This document shows positions 9,099 through 18,143 of a stretch of DNA of 64,000 nucleotides, in pieces. Source of the DNA: Sediminibacillus halophilus (GTDB taxonomy: Bacteria; Bacillota; Bacilli; Bacillales; Amphibacillaceae); NCBI RefSeq assembly GCF_900103695.1, contig NZ_FNHF01000003.1, positions 682,001 through 746,000 on the forward strand, given 5' to 3'. Position numbers and translations under genes: made by a program. Position 1 is the first letter of the stretch. Every line of letters starts with the position of its first letter. The notes beneath the pieces are model-generated. The model did no database searches. It had not been told where the DNA came from and worked only from the letters and a program-made list of their open reading frames with translations.

Positions 9099-10403
9099 TT
9101 GAATTTGTTAAATTGTCCACGATGCGGTTCACCTTTGATAGAAGATGCTGGGGAAAATCTTGAACAGAATGAAGATGGCGGAATTGTCATGGATGTATTC
9201 CCAGCATATGTATGCCAAGCACAATGCGGCTATAAGAAACGCATAGAGGAAATTCCGAAAGTGATTGCCCAACAGGGGGAGGATCGCCTTTTATTACTGT
9301 ATGCTAATCAACAAGCAAGAATTTTGGACGTACGGGATTTGGTTATATGGCCGGCAATGCACGTTGACGCACTGCTTTCCAAAGGCTATTGGGAGGATTA
9401 CAAGGGAGATGATAATATCGAGGAATTACTACAAAAAGCCAGGGATAGTCAATCTGCATATGTGGAAACGCCGAATTTATTCGAGTTCGCAACGAGCGAG
9501 TTGTCGCAAGACGCATTTTTATGCTGGCTGATGGCTTGGAGTGACCAGGCATACCGTTCGTTGAATCGGCCGCTGCATGATGCTGCGGTGGCGTTCATTT
9601 CGGAAATTTTCCGTGTACATCACTTACCGGCTCCGGTGGTTGAATCCATTAAGGTCACCCGGCAGTTTAAATCATTGGATATTCTCGCCATCATAAATAA
9701 TAAATATGCTATTTTGATAGAGGATAAGACCTATACGAAAAATCATTCCAATCAGCTTCAACGCTACCGGGAAGCAATCGAGGAAGCATATCCGCGTCTG
9801 ACTCAATTGCCGATCTACTATAAAATTGCTGATCAGAGTCATTATCGATCTGTTGAGGATGCAGGCTATGTACCCTTTAAAAGGTCAATGATGTTAAAAA
9901 TATTAAAAAACGGAGTCGATAATGGCATAGACAATGCCATCTTCCTTGATTATTACCGGCATCTGCAAAAACTGGAAGACAACATTTCCTCATTTAGAAC
10001 GAAGAATCTTAAAGAGTGGGATGGTTATGCTTGGCAGGGATTCTACCAAGAGATCCAAAAAGAAATAGACGGAGATTGGGGATATGTACCTAATCGGTCT
10101 GGTGGGTTTTGGGGTTTCTGGTGGGATTCCAAGCTTAATAAAAGATATTATATGCAATTGGAGCAAGAAAACCTCTGCATAAAAGTAGTAGCAAGAGAAG
10201 GCGAAAAAAGAAGCAAACTTCGCACAGAAGCCTTGAATGATATCCTCGAGAAATCAGAAAAACGGGGTCTTCAATTAGAGCGGCCTACCAGATTAGGCAA
10301 TGGGAAAACGATGACCATCGCTCAAAGAACAGCCTATATCCAATTAAATGAAGATGGAACAGTTAATATTAAGAGAACGATTGAACAGTTGAAAAGGTAT
10401 TAG
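9099..10403 (+). CDS. Zinc-ribbon plus PD-(D/E)XK nuclease-like protein
   Basis: The chosen start is TTG 9099, seven bases after AAAGGGGGA, which gives MNLLNCPRCG and 434 residues; an ATG at 9027 in the same frame has no binding site. The N-terminus is a zinc ribbon (CPRCG and CQAQCG). The middle carries a PD-(D/E)XK core: SLDILAIINNKYAILIEDK followed by TYTKNHSNQLQRY, with Asp and the E-D-K triad in the right spacing (PDDEXK_4-like). The C-terminal part is rich in aromatic residues (GGFWGFWWDS). Possible DNA-cleaving or defence-related protein; partner genes are not evident. Reverse neighbours are unrelated housekeeping genes. Confidence 0.6.
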   Translation: MNLLNCPRCGSPLIEDAGENLEQNEDGGIVMDVFPAYVCQAQCGYKKRIEEIPKVIAQQGEDRLLLLYANQQARILDVRDLVIWPAMHVDALLSKGYWEDYKGDDNIEELLQKARDSQSAYVETPNLFEFATSELSQDAFLCWLMAWSDQAYRSLNRPLHDAAVAFISEIFRVHHLPAPVVESIKVTRQFKSLDILAIINNKYAILIEDKTYTKNHSNQLQRYREAIEEAYPRLTQLPIYYKIADQSHYRSVEDAGYVPFKRSMMLKILKNGVDNGIDNAIFLDYYRHLQKLEDNISSFRTKNLKEWDGYAWQGFYQEIQKEIDGDWGYVPNRSGGFWGFWWDSKLNKRYYMQLEQENLCIKVVAREGEKRSKLRTEALNDILEKSEKRGLQLERPTRLGNGKTMTIAQRTAYIQLNEDGTVNIKRTIEQLKRY

Positions 10404-10478
10404 AGGGCTTCCGAGGTATTGGAAGTAATTTATCCAAGGAAGTTTATTACACATGATAAAATTCTTTTTATTATACGA

Positions 10479-10521
10479 AGCTGCTTTTTCCCCTTATAAT
10501 TCGGGGAAAGGCAGTTTTTTT
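10479..10521 (+). terminator. Rho-independent terminator
   Basis: Stem CTGCTTTTTCCCC / GGGGAAAGGCAG with loop TTATAATTC, followed by seven T residues. It closes the nuclease-like gene. Confidence 0.85.
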
Positions 10522-10638
10522 ATTGTTCTTTCATTAAAATTACTCATTTAATGGTACATATGATTAGGATGATGTGCTCTTTATCAAAAAACTGTGATTG
10601 ATTATTATATTTAAGAAACTTGCTAAGGAGATGTAAAA

Positions 10639-12093
10639 ATGGAAAAAAGAAAAACCCTTAAGAAGTCTTTAAAGCCCCACTGGGTTTGGGCAATAGCTCT
10701 GGGTTCTTCGATTGGCTGGGGAGCATTTGTACAGCCTACTAACTGGATGAGTACTGCCGGCCCTCTTGGAGCAATGTTAGGTTTTGGGATCGGCGCCTTG
10801 TTAATGATGGTAATAGCCGTTAGTTATGGATTCCTTATCAAAAGCTTTCCGGTATCCGGTGGAGAGTTTGCCTATGCGTTTATTAGTTTAGGTCGGACGC
10901 ACGCATTTATTTGTGGATGGTTTTTGACGCTTGGTTATATATGTATCGTTGCGCTAAATGCCTCAGCATTTGCCTTAATGTTTAAATTTGTCTTTCCTAA
11001 GTTTGTTGAAAACCTGCATTTATATCAAATTGCAGGCTGGGATGTTTATGGCACAGAGATTATTTTTGCGACTTTGTCCTTATTATTGTTTGGCTATTTA
11101 AATATTAAAGGAACCGGAATATCAGGAAGACTGCAATTTATTTTTTGTACAGTAATGGTAATAAGTATTGTGGCTCTGTCCTTTTTCGTAGGCGGCCAGC
11201 CAGCGTCTGGTTTTACAAACGTTCAACCACTGTTCCCGAGTGAAAAAACGGCTTTTGCTGCGGTGATCGCAATCGTTGCCATCGCACCATGGGCTTACGT
11301 AGGATTTGATAATGTACCACAACTTGCCGAAGAATTTAACTTCTCATCTAAAAAGGCTTTTAATTTAATTATCGGAGCTATATTTTTCGCAGCATTATTA
11401 TATATATTAATGATTTTGGCAACTGCAATGGCTCGTCCCTGGGAAGGCCTGGTATCGGAAAATCTTCTATGGGGTACTGGAACAGTCGTACAAGACTTAT
11501 TGGGAACCTTTGGTTTAGCTATTTTGGTCATAGCGCTGACAATGGGGATTTTTACTGGTTTAAATGGGTTTATCGTTTCTTCAAGCCGGCTTTTATTTGC
11601 CATGTCACGTGCTAAGATCATCCCGGCAATATTTTCAAAACTCCATCCGAAATACAGTACACCTTATATTGGTATTATCTTTACGGTTGCTGTTTCCTTA
11701 ATAGCACCATGGTTTGGACGAGAAGTGTTAACTTGGGTAGTCGATATGTCATCCATAGGTGTTACCATTGCCTATTTTTATACGTGTTTTACAGCTTATA
11801 AATTATTTAAATGGAATATGGGATCGGATTTTTACCCTTCCATAAATGTCGTTTCCCCGTTAAAAAAGGCATTTGCCGGATTAGGAGTAGTAACAAGTAT
11901 TATTTTCTTATCACTTCTATTGATTCCAGGGTCACCGGCGTTTTTGGGAATAGAATCAAGGATTGCATTAGTAGCCTGGATTATCTTAGGGATCGGTTTC
12001 TATTTGGTTAAGCGCAAGGAACTAAATGAAATACCAGAGGGTGAATTAAACTATTTAATTTTAGGAGATAAAGAAATTATCGCAAAGAATTAA
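10639..12093 (+). CDS. APC-superfamily amino-acid permease
   Basis: Membrane protein of 484 residues with about 12 hydrophobic helices. The first helix holds the APC-family glycine motif (IALGSSIGWGAF), followed by the proline/serine-rich block FPVSGGEFAYAF and by SSRLLFAMSRAKIIP. Likely a proton- or antiport-driven amino-acid or amine transporter; the substrate cannot be told. AAGGAG lies nine bases before ATG 10639. It is a single-gene unit between two terminators. Confidence 0.85.
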   Translation: MEKRKTLKKSLKPHWVWAIALGSSIGWGAFVQPTNWMSTAGPLGAMLGFGIGALLMMVIAVSYGFLIKSFPVSGGEFAYAFISLGRTHAFICGWFLTLGYICIVALNASAFALMFKFVFPKFVENLHLYQIAGWDVYGTEIIFATLSLLLFGYLNIKGTGISGRLQFIFCTVMVISIVALSFFVGGQPASGFTNVQPLFPSEKTAFAAVIAIVAIAPWAYVGFDNVPQLAEEFNFSSKKAFNLIIGAIFFAALLYILMILATAMARPWEGLVSENLLWGTGTVVQDLLGTFGLAILVIALTMGIFTGLNGFIVSSSRLLFAMSRAKIIPAIFSKLHPKYSTPYIGIIFTVAVSLIAPWFGREVLTWVVDMSSIGVTIAYFYTCFTAYKLFKWNMGSDFYPSINVVSPLKKAFAGLGVVTSIIFLSLLLIPGSPAFLGIESRIALVAWIILGIGFYLVKRKELNEIPEGELNYLILGDKEIIAKN

Positions 12094-12193
12094 ACCGCCT
12101 GTTATGTAATAAATGCACTTAAAGGTATATTTAAACCGATAGTAATCATGCTTGGTCGTCCAAGGTAAAAACATGTTCTCCTTGCCAATAGTA

Positions 12194-12222
12194 TAGCCAT
12201 ACTTTTAATGGTATGGCTCTTT
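12194..12222 (+). terminator. Hairpin, probable terminator of the permease gene
   Basis: Stem AGCCATAC / GTATGGCT with an 8-base loop followed by CTTT. About 100 bases after the permease stop. Confidence 0.55.
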
Positions 12223-12366
12223 ACCGTTAGAGGTTGGCACTAGTTACCCCGCTCCTTTATAGAATAGGTGATTATCTGAATAAATCAGCACACTCCGGTT
12301 ACGATAAAAAGAATTGGTTCGATTATTAGGGATGAATCAAATTCTTATGAAACTGGAGGAATTAAC

Positions 12367-12480
12367 ATGACGGAAGAACATAGAAAAAAGAACTTTGCTC
12401 CGACCAATCCAAGTAAAAAACAACCGGATGAGCAAAGAAGAGGGCAATCGAAATCTAATTCGCGAGGTAAAAGTCGGTAA
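12367..12480 (+). CDS. Small basic hydrophilic protein (37 aa)
   Basis: ATG 12367 is preceded by a strong CTGGAGGA at a normal distance. The 37 residues are very polar (Lys, Arg, Gln, Asn, Ser; ending SKSNSRGKSR) and lack a hydrophobic core. Composition recalls small spore or nucleic-acid-associated proteins, but I recognise no family. Supported by the binding site and codon pattern only. Confidence 0.45.
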   Translation: MTEEHRKKNFAPTNPSKKQPDEQRRGQSKSNSRGKSR

Positions 12481-12625
12481 TCAGGGAAATAGAACGGGGG
12501 AGGATCGTGTTCATACCTTGTGACAATGGAATGAAATTGGTGTTCAGTTAATCCTATTGAAGTAATAGGAGATATCCTGATGGGAACGGAGCAGGTTTAA
12601 TAGAGATGGCCATACAGGAGAGTGA

Positions 12626-13339
12626 GTGAAACTGTTAATAGAAGTAATCGTTCAGAATGCGGAGGAAGCGAAGCAAGCAGAATATCTAGGTGCTGACCGG
12701 CTAGAGTTGGTTTCCGCTATTAGTGAGGGCGGTCTGACACCTAGTTATGGCACCATAAAACAAGTACTGCAGGCTGTGGAAATTCCCGTGCAAGTTATGA
12801 TTCGTCCACATAGCTATAATTTTTATTATAGTGAAGCCGATATAGCAATTATTTTAGAGGACATTAAAGCAGTACTGAGTTTGGGCAGTAATCGAATCGT
12901 ATTTGGCGGGTTAACTAAGGATAATGCGATTGACGAGAAGGCACTGTCGGAAGTAATCAACCTGGATTCGAAATTAGACATTACCTTTCACCGGGCCTTT
13001 GATGAAGTTGTATCTCAAGAAGCTGCATATCACACTTTGCATCATTATAAGCAACAAGTGAAGCGCATTTTGACTTCAGGTGGAGAAGTTAACTGTGAAG
13101 CCGGAAAAGACAATTTGAAGACACTAGTAAACTTGTCGGAAACGAATAATGGCCCCGCAATTTTGCCAGGGTCTGGTTTAGGGCAGGCTAACATCGAATC
13201 CATTCATTCTGTTGTTTCCGCTTCTCAGTACCATTTCGGAAAGGCATTACGTAAAGGAGGATCATTTGCGAAAGGCTTTGACCCGGAAGCATTCTCAAGA
13301 ATAAAACATTCTTTAGGAGTGGATGACACAAATGTTTGA
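12626..13339 (+). CDS. cutC: CutC-family protein (second copy)
   Basis: Complete CutC protein of 237 residues: N-terminal EADRLELVSAISEGGLTPSYG-type signature (here GADRLELVSAISEGG), VQVMIRPH, FHRAFDE and LTSGG, all typical of the family's TIM barrel. Start GTG 12626 overlaps by GTGA the stop of a short upstream frame (12561-12629, ending AGLIEMAIQESE) that looks like the worn tail of a lost operon gene. Its own 3' end overlaps the dead fucosidase remnant, the same order as at 1-1411. Reaction unsettled; a link to fucoside use is inference. Confidence 0.85.
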   Translation: MKLLIEVIVQNAEEAKQAEYLGADRLELVSAISEGGLTPSYGTIKQVLQAVEIPVQVMIRPHSYNFYYSEADIAIILEDIKAVLSLGSNRIVFGGLTKDNAIDEKALSEVINLDSKLDITFHRAFDEVVSQEAAYHTLHHYKQQVKRILTSGGEVNCEAGKDNLKTLVNLSETNNGPAILPGSGLGQANIESIHSVVSASQYHFGKALRKGGSFAKGFDPEAFSRIKHSLGVDDTNV

Positions 13340-13449
13340 TTGGTCGGAAAAGTACGGCTTCTCTCTTTGATTTCTGCAGGATCGTTTTGGAATTTTCATT
13401 CTCTGGGGGATTGTATTCTAACAAAGTGAAAGCTAAGCAATCATGAAAC
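13332..13449 (+). pseudogene. Alpha-L-fucosidase remnant
   Basis: Directly after the second cutC the sequence reads MFDWSEKYGFSL, stop, FLQDRFGIFILWGIVF. It aligns codon by codon with the start of the intact fucosidase at 113 (TFDWPEKYGTPSWFQHDRFG, then MFIHWG), and further matching is visible to the CAATCATG at about 13440. A nonsense codon, loss of the His of FIHWG, and absence of the remaining 90 per cent show that it is dead. Confidence 0.8.
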
Positions 13450-13511
13450 ACGTCCATCCCGAGAAGTGACGATGAAGTTTATCTGGATCAATTTATATAG
13501 GTTTATTAACT

Positions 13512-13555
13512 AAGCTGCCTTTTCCCTATCATTCGGAAAAGGCAGCTTTTCTTGT
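13512..13555. terminator. Bidirectional terminator
   Basis: Stem AAGCTGCCTTTTCC / GGAAAAGGCAGCTT with a 9-base loop, followed by TTCTTGTTTT. It separates the cutC remnant locus from the convergent 5'-nucleotidase gene. Confidence 0.85.
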
Positions 13556-13607
13556 TTTATCACTTCGTCTATTATATTTTTTGTGGGATATGAAACAATA
13601 GTCGTAA

Positions 13608-15194
13608 CTACTTAACCACAATCCGCCCCTCTTCCGGCGCTGCTATAGGCCCTTCTTGTTCTTGCAAATACGCAATCATTGCATCTAAAGCAAGTGGACC
13701 TGTTACTTGATTAGTTCCTTCGGTAAGTACGGTGAATCCGTCTCCGCCTTCCGCTAAGAAGTTGTTCACTGTAACTGTGTACGTTTGGTTTGATTCAATC
13801 GGATTTCCTTCGTTATCTGTCATCTCAACAATTCTTTCGCCGATTGGTGCGTCATCTTCCCAAGTGTACTGCAGTCCAGAAACCTGCAAAATCTTGGTTG
13901 AATTCTCTTCCCATTGCTGTTCAAGAACAGCTTTGATTTGATTGCCGGTGAGTGCCATGTTCACCAGGTTATTCCCGAACGGAAGCATGGTATACAGCTC
14001 TCCCCAAGTTACCGGACCTTCGTCAAGATCAGCACGGATTCCGCCTGGATTCATGAAAGCAAAGTCCGAATTCATGGCAGCCCGCTGAGAATCTGCGACC
14101 AGGTTCCCGAGGGCTGATTCTCCGCTTTCATCTTGAACAGTCGTAATTGGTTCGGAAGTCTCCGCGACTACTTCCTCCACCAAGTCCTCGACGTCTTTTT
14201 TATAAGTATCGACCATATCGGCAATTTGCTCATCAGGCTCGATTCCGTCATGATATGTCGTAACAATTTCTGCTTCTTTGGAGACAATGTCTTTCGTTTT
14301 TGGATCGATCAACAAGTCAATATCCGAAAAGGCGGTACCGCTGGAGTAGGATTGAACGATCAGTTTGTCGTCGACAACGGTATTGGCATAATCGTGGTTG
14401 TGGCCACCCAATATAATGTCGACTTCATCATCGATTTGGGGAGCGAATTCCGCGACATCTCCCGAAGGATTAGAGCCATCTTGCTCGGAAGAGACAGGGA
14501 CATGCGCTAAAACGACGATGGATTTCACTCCTTGCTCTTTTAGTTGCTGTGCCGCATCATTAATTGCATTTGTTTCATCGGTGAATTCTACACCCTCGAT
14601 ACCACTTGGAAGCACAATGTCTCGTGTCTCCGTAGTGACGACACCGATAAATCCAATCGGGATGCCATTTACCTTTTTAATCACATATGGAGGTAGAATC
14701 GGCTCCCCAGTATCTTCGTCTACCACGTTTGCCACGGTATAAGGGAAGGAAGCCCCTTCAAAATCCCCGGTTTCTTCGTGTTCCCCTCCATAAATAAGAC
14801 GCTTCATCTCGTCCACGCCCTCATCGAATTCATGGTTTCCTACCGTACCTACATCGAAGCCAAGTTCGTTTAAAATTTCGATGGTTGGTTCATCCTGAAG
14901 CAACGAGGAAACAGGAGAACTGGCACCAACTACATCCCCGGCGTGTACCAGCAAGGTATTCTTCGTTTCTTGTTCATACTGTTTTAGGTAAGCAGCCAGA
15001 TATTCCGCACCGCCTGCTTGTCTCCCGGCAATGTCACGGTAAACGTCTAACTGACCGTGGAAATCATTGATTCCCAGGAGTTGGACGTGCTTGTACCTGT
15101 TTTTGAAATGGTCATTTTCGGAAGAAGCTGCGGAAACCGAAGTACTAAAAAGAGACGCGGAAAGCAAGACAGCAAGTACAACTTTTTTCCACAT
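13608..15194 (-). CDS. Secreted 5'-nucleotidase / 2',3'-cyclic phosphodiesterase (UshA family)
   Basis: Extracellular nucleotidase of 528 residues. Residues 1-22 form a Sec signal peptide ending SVSAAS. The N-terminal metallophosphatase domain shows GINDFHGQ, HAGDVVGAS, GNHEFDEG, VLAHVP and GGHNHDY, the full set of metal ligands. The C-terminal nucleotidase domain has NPGGIRADL and NNFLAEGGDGF. It would release nucleosides and phosphate outside the cell. No LPXTG or S-layer anchor is visible. AAGGAGG lies seven bases before ATG (15194). Single gene with terminators on both sides. Confidence 0.9.
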   Translation of the reverse strand: MWKKVVLAVLLSASLFSTSVSAASSENDHFKNRYKHVQLLGINDFHGQLDVYRDIAGRQAGGAEYLAAYLKQYEQETKNTLLVHAGDVVGASSPVSSLLQDEPTIEILNELGFDVGTVGNHEFDEGVDEMKRLIYGGEHEETGDFEGASFPYTVANVVDEDTGEPILPPYVIKKVNGIPIGFIGVVTTETRDIVLPSGIEGVEFTDETNAINDAAQQLKEQGVKSIVVLAHVPVSSEQDGSNPSGDVAEFAPQIDDEVDIILGGHNHDYANTVVDDKLIVQSYSSGTAFSDIDLLIDPKTKDIVSKEAEIVTTYHDGIEPDEQIADMVDTYKKDVEDLVEEVVAETSEPITTVQDESGESALGNLVADSQRAAMNSDFAFMNPGGIRADLDEGPVTWGELYTMLPFGNNLVNMALTGNQIKAVLEQQWEENSTKILQVSGLQYTWEDDAPIGERIVEMTDNEGNPIESNQTYTVTVNNFLAEGGDGFTVLTEGTNQVTGPLALDAMIAYLQEQEGPIAAPEEGRIVVK

Positions 15195-15420
15195 AGAAAT
15201 ACCTCCTTTTTATTTGTAAATCACCTTCAAACTAGCAAACTAGTTTAAAGCTGGGTGTGTATTTAATGTAAAAGTTCGGTAAACAAAATAACAGAGTAAA
15301 AAGTAGGGTTATGGGACACTTTTTAAAGCAATAGTCAGATGACAGGGGATGTGTTCAATTAAGAGGTTAAAGGTAGTATTGTAAAACTATTGGGGTGTTA
15401 GTAATTTTGGGTCGAAATAA

Positions 15421-15450
15421 AAGGTTGACTGTCAATCAGTCAACCCTTCT
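15421..15450. terminator. Terminator hairpin
   Basis: Stem AGGTTGACTG / CAGTCAACCCTT around a short loop. On the reverse strand it lies 55 bases beyond the stop of the small gene at 15505-15645, which it probably terminates. Confidence 0.65.
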
Positions 15451-15504
15451 CATTTGTTATTTATATATTGATCATTTGTGTTTCTTCATTAACTAAGTAA
15501 CGAA

Positions 15505-15645
15505 TTATCGAGCCATTACATTGTCATGTGAACGAGTAGGAGCATCATTTGAATGGTGTTTAATTAGTTGTGAAACATAAGATTCTAATTCAAATCTGTC
15601 CTCTCTGATGAATTGGTCTAATTTAACTTTATTTTGCTGATGCAT
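15505..15645 (-). CDS. Small hypothetical protein (46 aa)
   Basis: A reverse-strand ORF with an excellent AGGAGGG seven bases before ATG (15645). It encodes 46 polar residues (MHQQNKVKLDQFIRED start, then FELESYVSQLIKHHSND). The single amphipathic helix suggests a small regulatory or protein-binding peptide, but I recognise no family. It is divergent from the nuclease-like gene at 15908 and followed by its own terminator. Confidence 0.6.
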   Translation of the reverse strand: MHQQNKVKLDQFIREDRFELESYVSQLIKHHSNDAPTRSHDNVMAR

Positions 15646-15907
15646 GTTGTTTCCCTCCTAATCGTTTTGTTGTTTGGTATTAGTATTCTCTTATTCTCGT
15701 ATTTTTAAACATGATAGATTGGTAGAAACATTTTCCAGAGTAACGCATTAGTTTATTCCCTTTCTCACTATTATGGCAGTGTGCACTATAATTTTTGACT
15801 CAATCTGCCACCTTCATTCTCTCTGAAGCAGCATGGAATAGAGCTTTTATATCGATTTTTCTCTATGTTAAAATAATTTACCAATAGGTTCTTTAAGGAG
15901 GATGAAA

Positions 15908-16879
15908 ATGTACCATGTGACTTCCGATAAAGTGATTAAAATTGGAGAGACTACTTTTTCTGAACTCAATTATAAAGAAAGTGACATGGAAGAATTATTA
16001 AGAAGGAACATCGAAATAATTTGCGATGAAGAAGAATCTATGCTTATTGTTGGGAAACAAGTTAGAAATGCAAAACAAGGAATTAGCGATCTTACTGCAA
16101 TAGATAACAAAGGGAATATCGTTTTAATAGAGATTAAGCGCGACCGTAAAGATATCGAGACGAGAAAAGAAGCTTTTGAATTTCAGGCAATTCGATATGC
16201 AGCTAGCTATGCAACGATTGAGGATATAGAGGATTTAGTGAACAAAGTATATTCGCCATACATAGAGAAACATCGATCAGAGTTTGAAGGTGGATACTTG
16301 ACTAGTGCTGAATTAGGGACACGTAAATTAACGGAGTTCTTGCGGGAAAATGGTGCGGAGAACAATTTTAATAATAACCAAAAAATTATACTCGTTGCTT
16401 CCGATTATGATGAGCAGACGCTGTCAGCGGTTGCTTGGTTGAATAGTAATAACGTGGATATAAGTTGTTATAAATTAATTCCCTACGATATTAAGGGTGA
16501 AGTGTATATTGATATTGAAAAAGTTTTGCCACTGAATACATATCAAGATTATTATGTGAATTTTTTGGATAATTCAGTGAACCGTAGAATGCACAAAAAA
16601 GGAATAAACAGAAGAACTCTTCCAAAAATCGGGGAGATGATTGACTGGGGTGTAGTAAAGCCAGGTGATATTATAGCAGCTAAAGGTCGTGATGACGAAG
16701 GAGTTTTGCAAGCAAATGGAAATGTAGAAGTAAATGGAAAAGAAATTTCCATGCAGCAATGGTTAAAAAACCTTTTCGGTTGGTCAAGTATCCAAACTTA
16801 CGTATTTGCGGTGCATAAGGAGTCTGGAAAATCCCTTTCCCAAATACGGAAAGAGTACATGGAAAAGGCGCAGGAATAA
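15908..16879 (+). CDS. NucS/DUF91-like nuclease with RAMA-like C-terminus
   Basis: Protein of 323 residues. Residues about 50-90 hold a PD-(D/E)XK core: QGISDLTAIDNKGNIVLIEIK (Asp, then E-x-K), the arrangement of NucS-type and related restriction-like nucleases. The C-terminal segment LPKIGEMIDWGVVKPGDII plus the following short strands (GRDDEGVLQANGNVEVNGKE) resembles the RAMA domain, thought to bind modified DNA. The combination suggests a modification-sensing nuclease (inference). Start ATG 15908 is six bases after GGAGG; ATG 15902 overlaps the binding site. No methylase gene is nearby. Confidence 0.6.
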   Translation: MYHVTSDKVIKIGETTFSELNYKESDMEELLRRNIEIICDEEESMLIVGKQVRNAKQGISDLTAIDNKGNIVLIEIKRDRKDIETRKEAFEFQAIRYAASYATIEDIEDLVNKVYSPYIEKHRSEFEGGYLTSAELGTRKLTEFLRENGAENNFNNNQKIILVASDYDEQTLSAVAWLNSNNVDISCYKLIPYDIKGEVYIDIEKVLPLNTYQDYYVNFLDNSVNRRMHKKGINRRTLPKIGEMIDWGVVKPGDIIAAKGRDDEGVLQANGNVEVNGKEISMQQWLKNLFGWSSIQTYVFAVHKESGKSLSQIRKEYMEKAQE

Positions 16880-16940
16880 TAATTATAAATCCAACTAAGG
16901 GGAGTCACTTTTCAGTTTAAAAGATAAACCGGCACTTACG

Positions 16941-16984
16941 GCTAATAGTCCAGCTTGATGGACTGTTAGCATCTTTTTTACTAC
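16941..16984 (+). terminator. Rho-independent terminator
   Basis: Stem GCTAATAGTCCA / TGGACTGTTAGC with a 6-base loop, followed by ATCTTTTTTAC. Confidence 0.85.
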
Positions 16985-17066
16985 TTTGGTCATAGTGAAC
17001 TAACAAAATCCCCCAGTACTAATATAGGGTACCTTTAAAGTGTCTATTCCTCATGGGAATACTTCC

Positions 17067-17924
17067 TTAACTAAAGTACATTCTAACCCCTATTACCACT
17101 AGCAATACAGATAGCATCTGCATAATGATCCGACCTGGTATCCGTTGGGATAATAAAACTCCGACCTGAGCACCGGCAATCACACCTGCGCCGCCCCAAA
17201 ATACGGTCATCCAGTCAATGTTTCCGTAAAAAAACTGGGAAATCACACCAACGGATGAGTATAAACATAAGGAAAAAAGCGAGGTGGCTGTTGCAAAGTG
17301 AGTGGATACGCCGAAAATATAAATCAAAATCGGCACCAGTATCCAGCCGCCGCCGATACCCAAATAGCTTGAAAGAACACCCATTACTAATCCAAGTGGT
17401 ATAAACCAACCGGATGTTGCACCGGTCTTTCTGACTTTCGATCCACTGGCTTCTCGTGTTCCGTTAGCAGCTACTTCCAGAGTTGGCCCTGCTTGCTGAT
17501 AAGCTGTCTCGCTATCTTTATTTTCCGCTCTCTTACTGATGCCTTTCCTTGGAAAAGGGGTATTCTTGCTAAACAAAAATAGCCCGAGTGCAACCAGGAT
17601 GGTCGCAAAAACGACGTAAAAATATTGCGAAGAAAAATGCTGCAGCAACCAAACTCCAGCCAGGGAACCTGGTAATGCGCTGATCCCTATGGTCAGTCCC
17701 GTTTTGTATAAGATTTTATCTTGTTTTGCATAGCCGAGCACGCCCGATAGGGAATTGATTAACACAATGACCAACCCGGACGCTGATGCAACAGCGGGAT
17801 CCATATGAAAGAGCAGCAATAACGCAGGTACAAAAATGAATCCTCCTCCAGCTCCGACAATGGTCCCGTAACCCCCGGCGATGATACCGATGCAAAGCAG
17901 CAATAATCCTGTCATGATGTCCAA
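17067..17924 (-). CDS. TauE/SafE-family sulfite/anion exporter
   Basis: Membrane protein of 285 residues with about eight helices in two similar halves. Each half carries a glycine-rich family motif: GGYGTIVGAGGGFIFVPAL near the start, and SSYLGIGGGWILVPILIY in the second half. A hydrophilic loop around residues 120-165 joins the halves. The family exports sulfite, sulfoacetate or other sulfur anions. Divergent from the FGE gene with a 219-base gap, so a shared sulfate-ester context is plausible. Start is TTG (17924) with GGAGG 11 bases away; ATG 17915 is the alternative. Confidence 0.82.
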   Translation of the reverse strand: MDIMTGLLLLCIGIIAGGYGTIVGAGGGFIFVPALLLLFHMDPAVASASGLVIVLINSLSGVLGYAKQDKILYKTGLTIGISALPGSLAGVWLLQHFSSQYFYVVFATILVALGLFLFSKNTPFPRKGISKRAENKDSETAYQQAGPTLEVAANGTREASGSKVRKTGATSGWFIPLGLVMGVLSSYLGIGGGWILVPILIYIFGVSTHFATATSLFSLCLYSSVGVISQFFYGNIDWMTVFWGGAGVIAGAQVGVLLSQRIPGRIIMQMLSVLLVVIGVRMYFS

Positions 17925-18143
17925 AGTAGTAAGTGCCTCCTTATGTAAAGTAACTACTTTAATTCTTTCAGATAGGAGATCACTTGTCTATTCACTATAT
18001 TTTATAGGGTATAACCAGTTTGTATTGATGCAATTCTACCTACAGATGATAGAATAAAGGAAGGAAACGTTATCTGACCGGAATATGGTAAAAAACGACT
18101 GTGATTTTGGAATGCGATTTCTATTTAAAGGATGTGCACTAAA

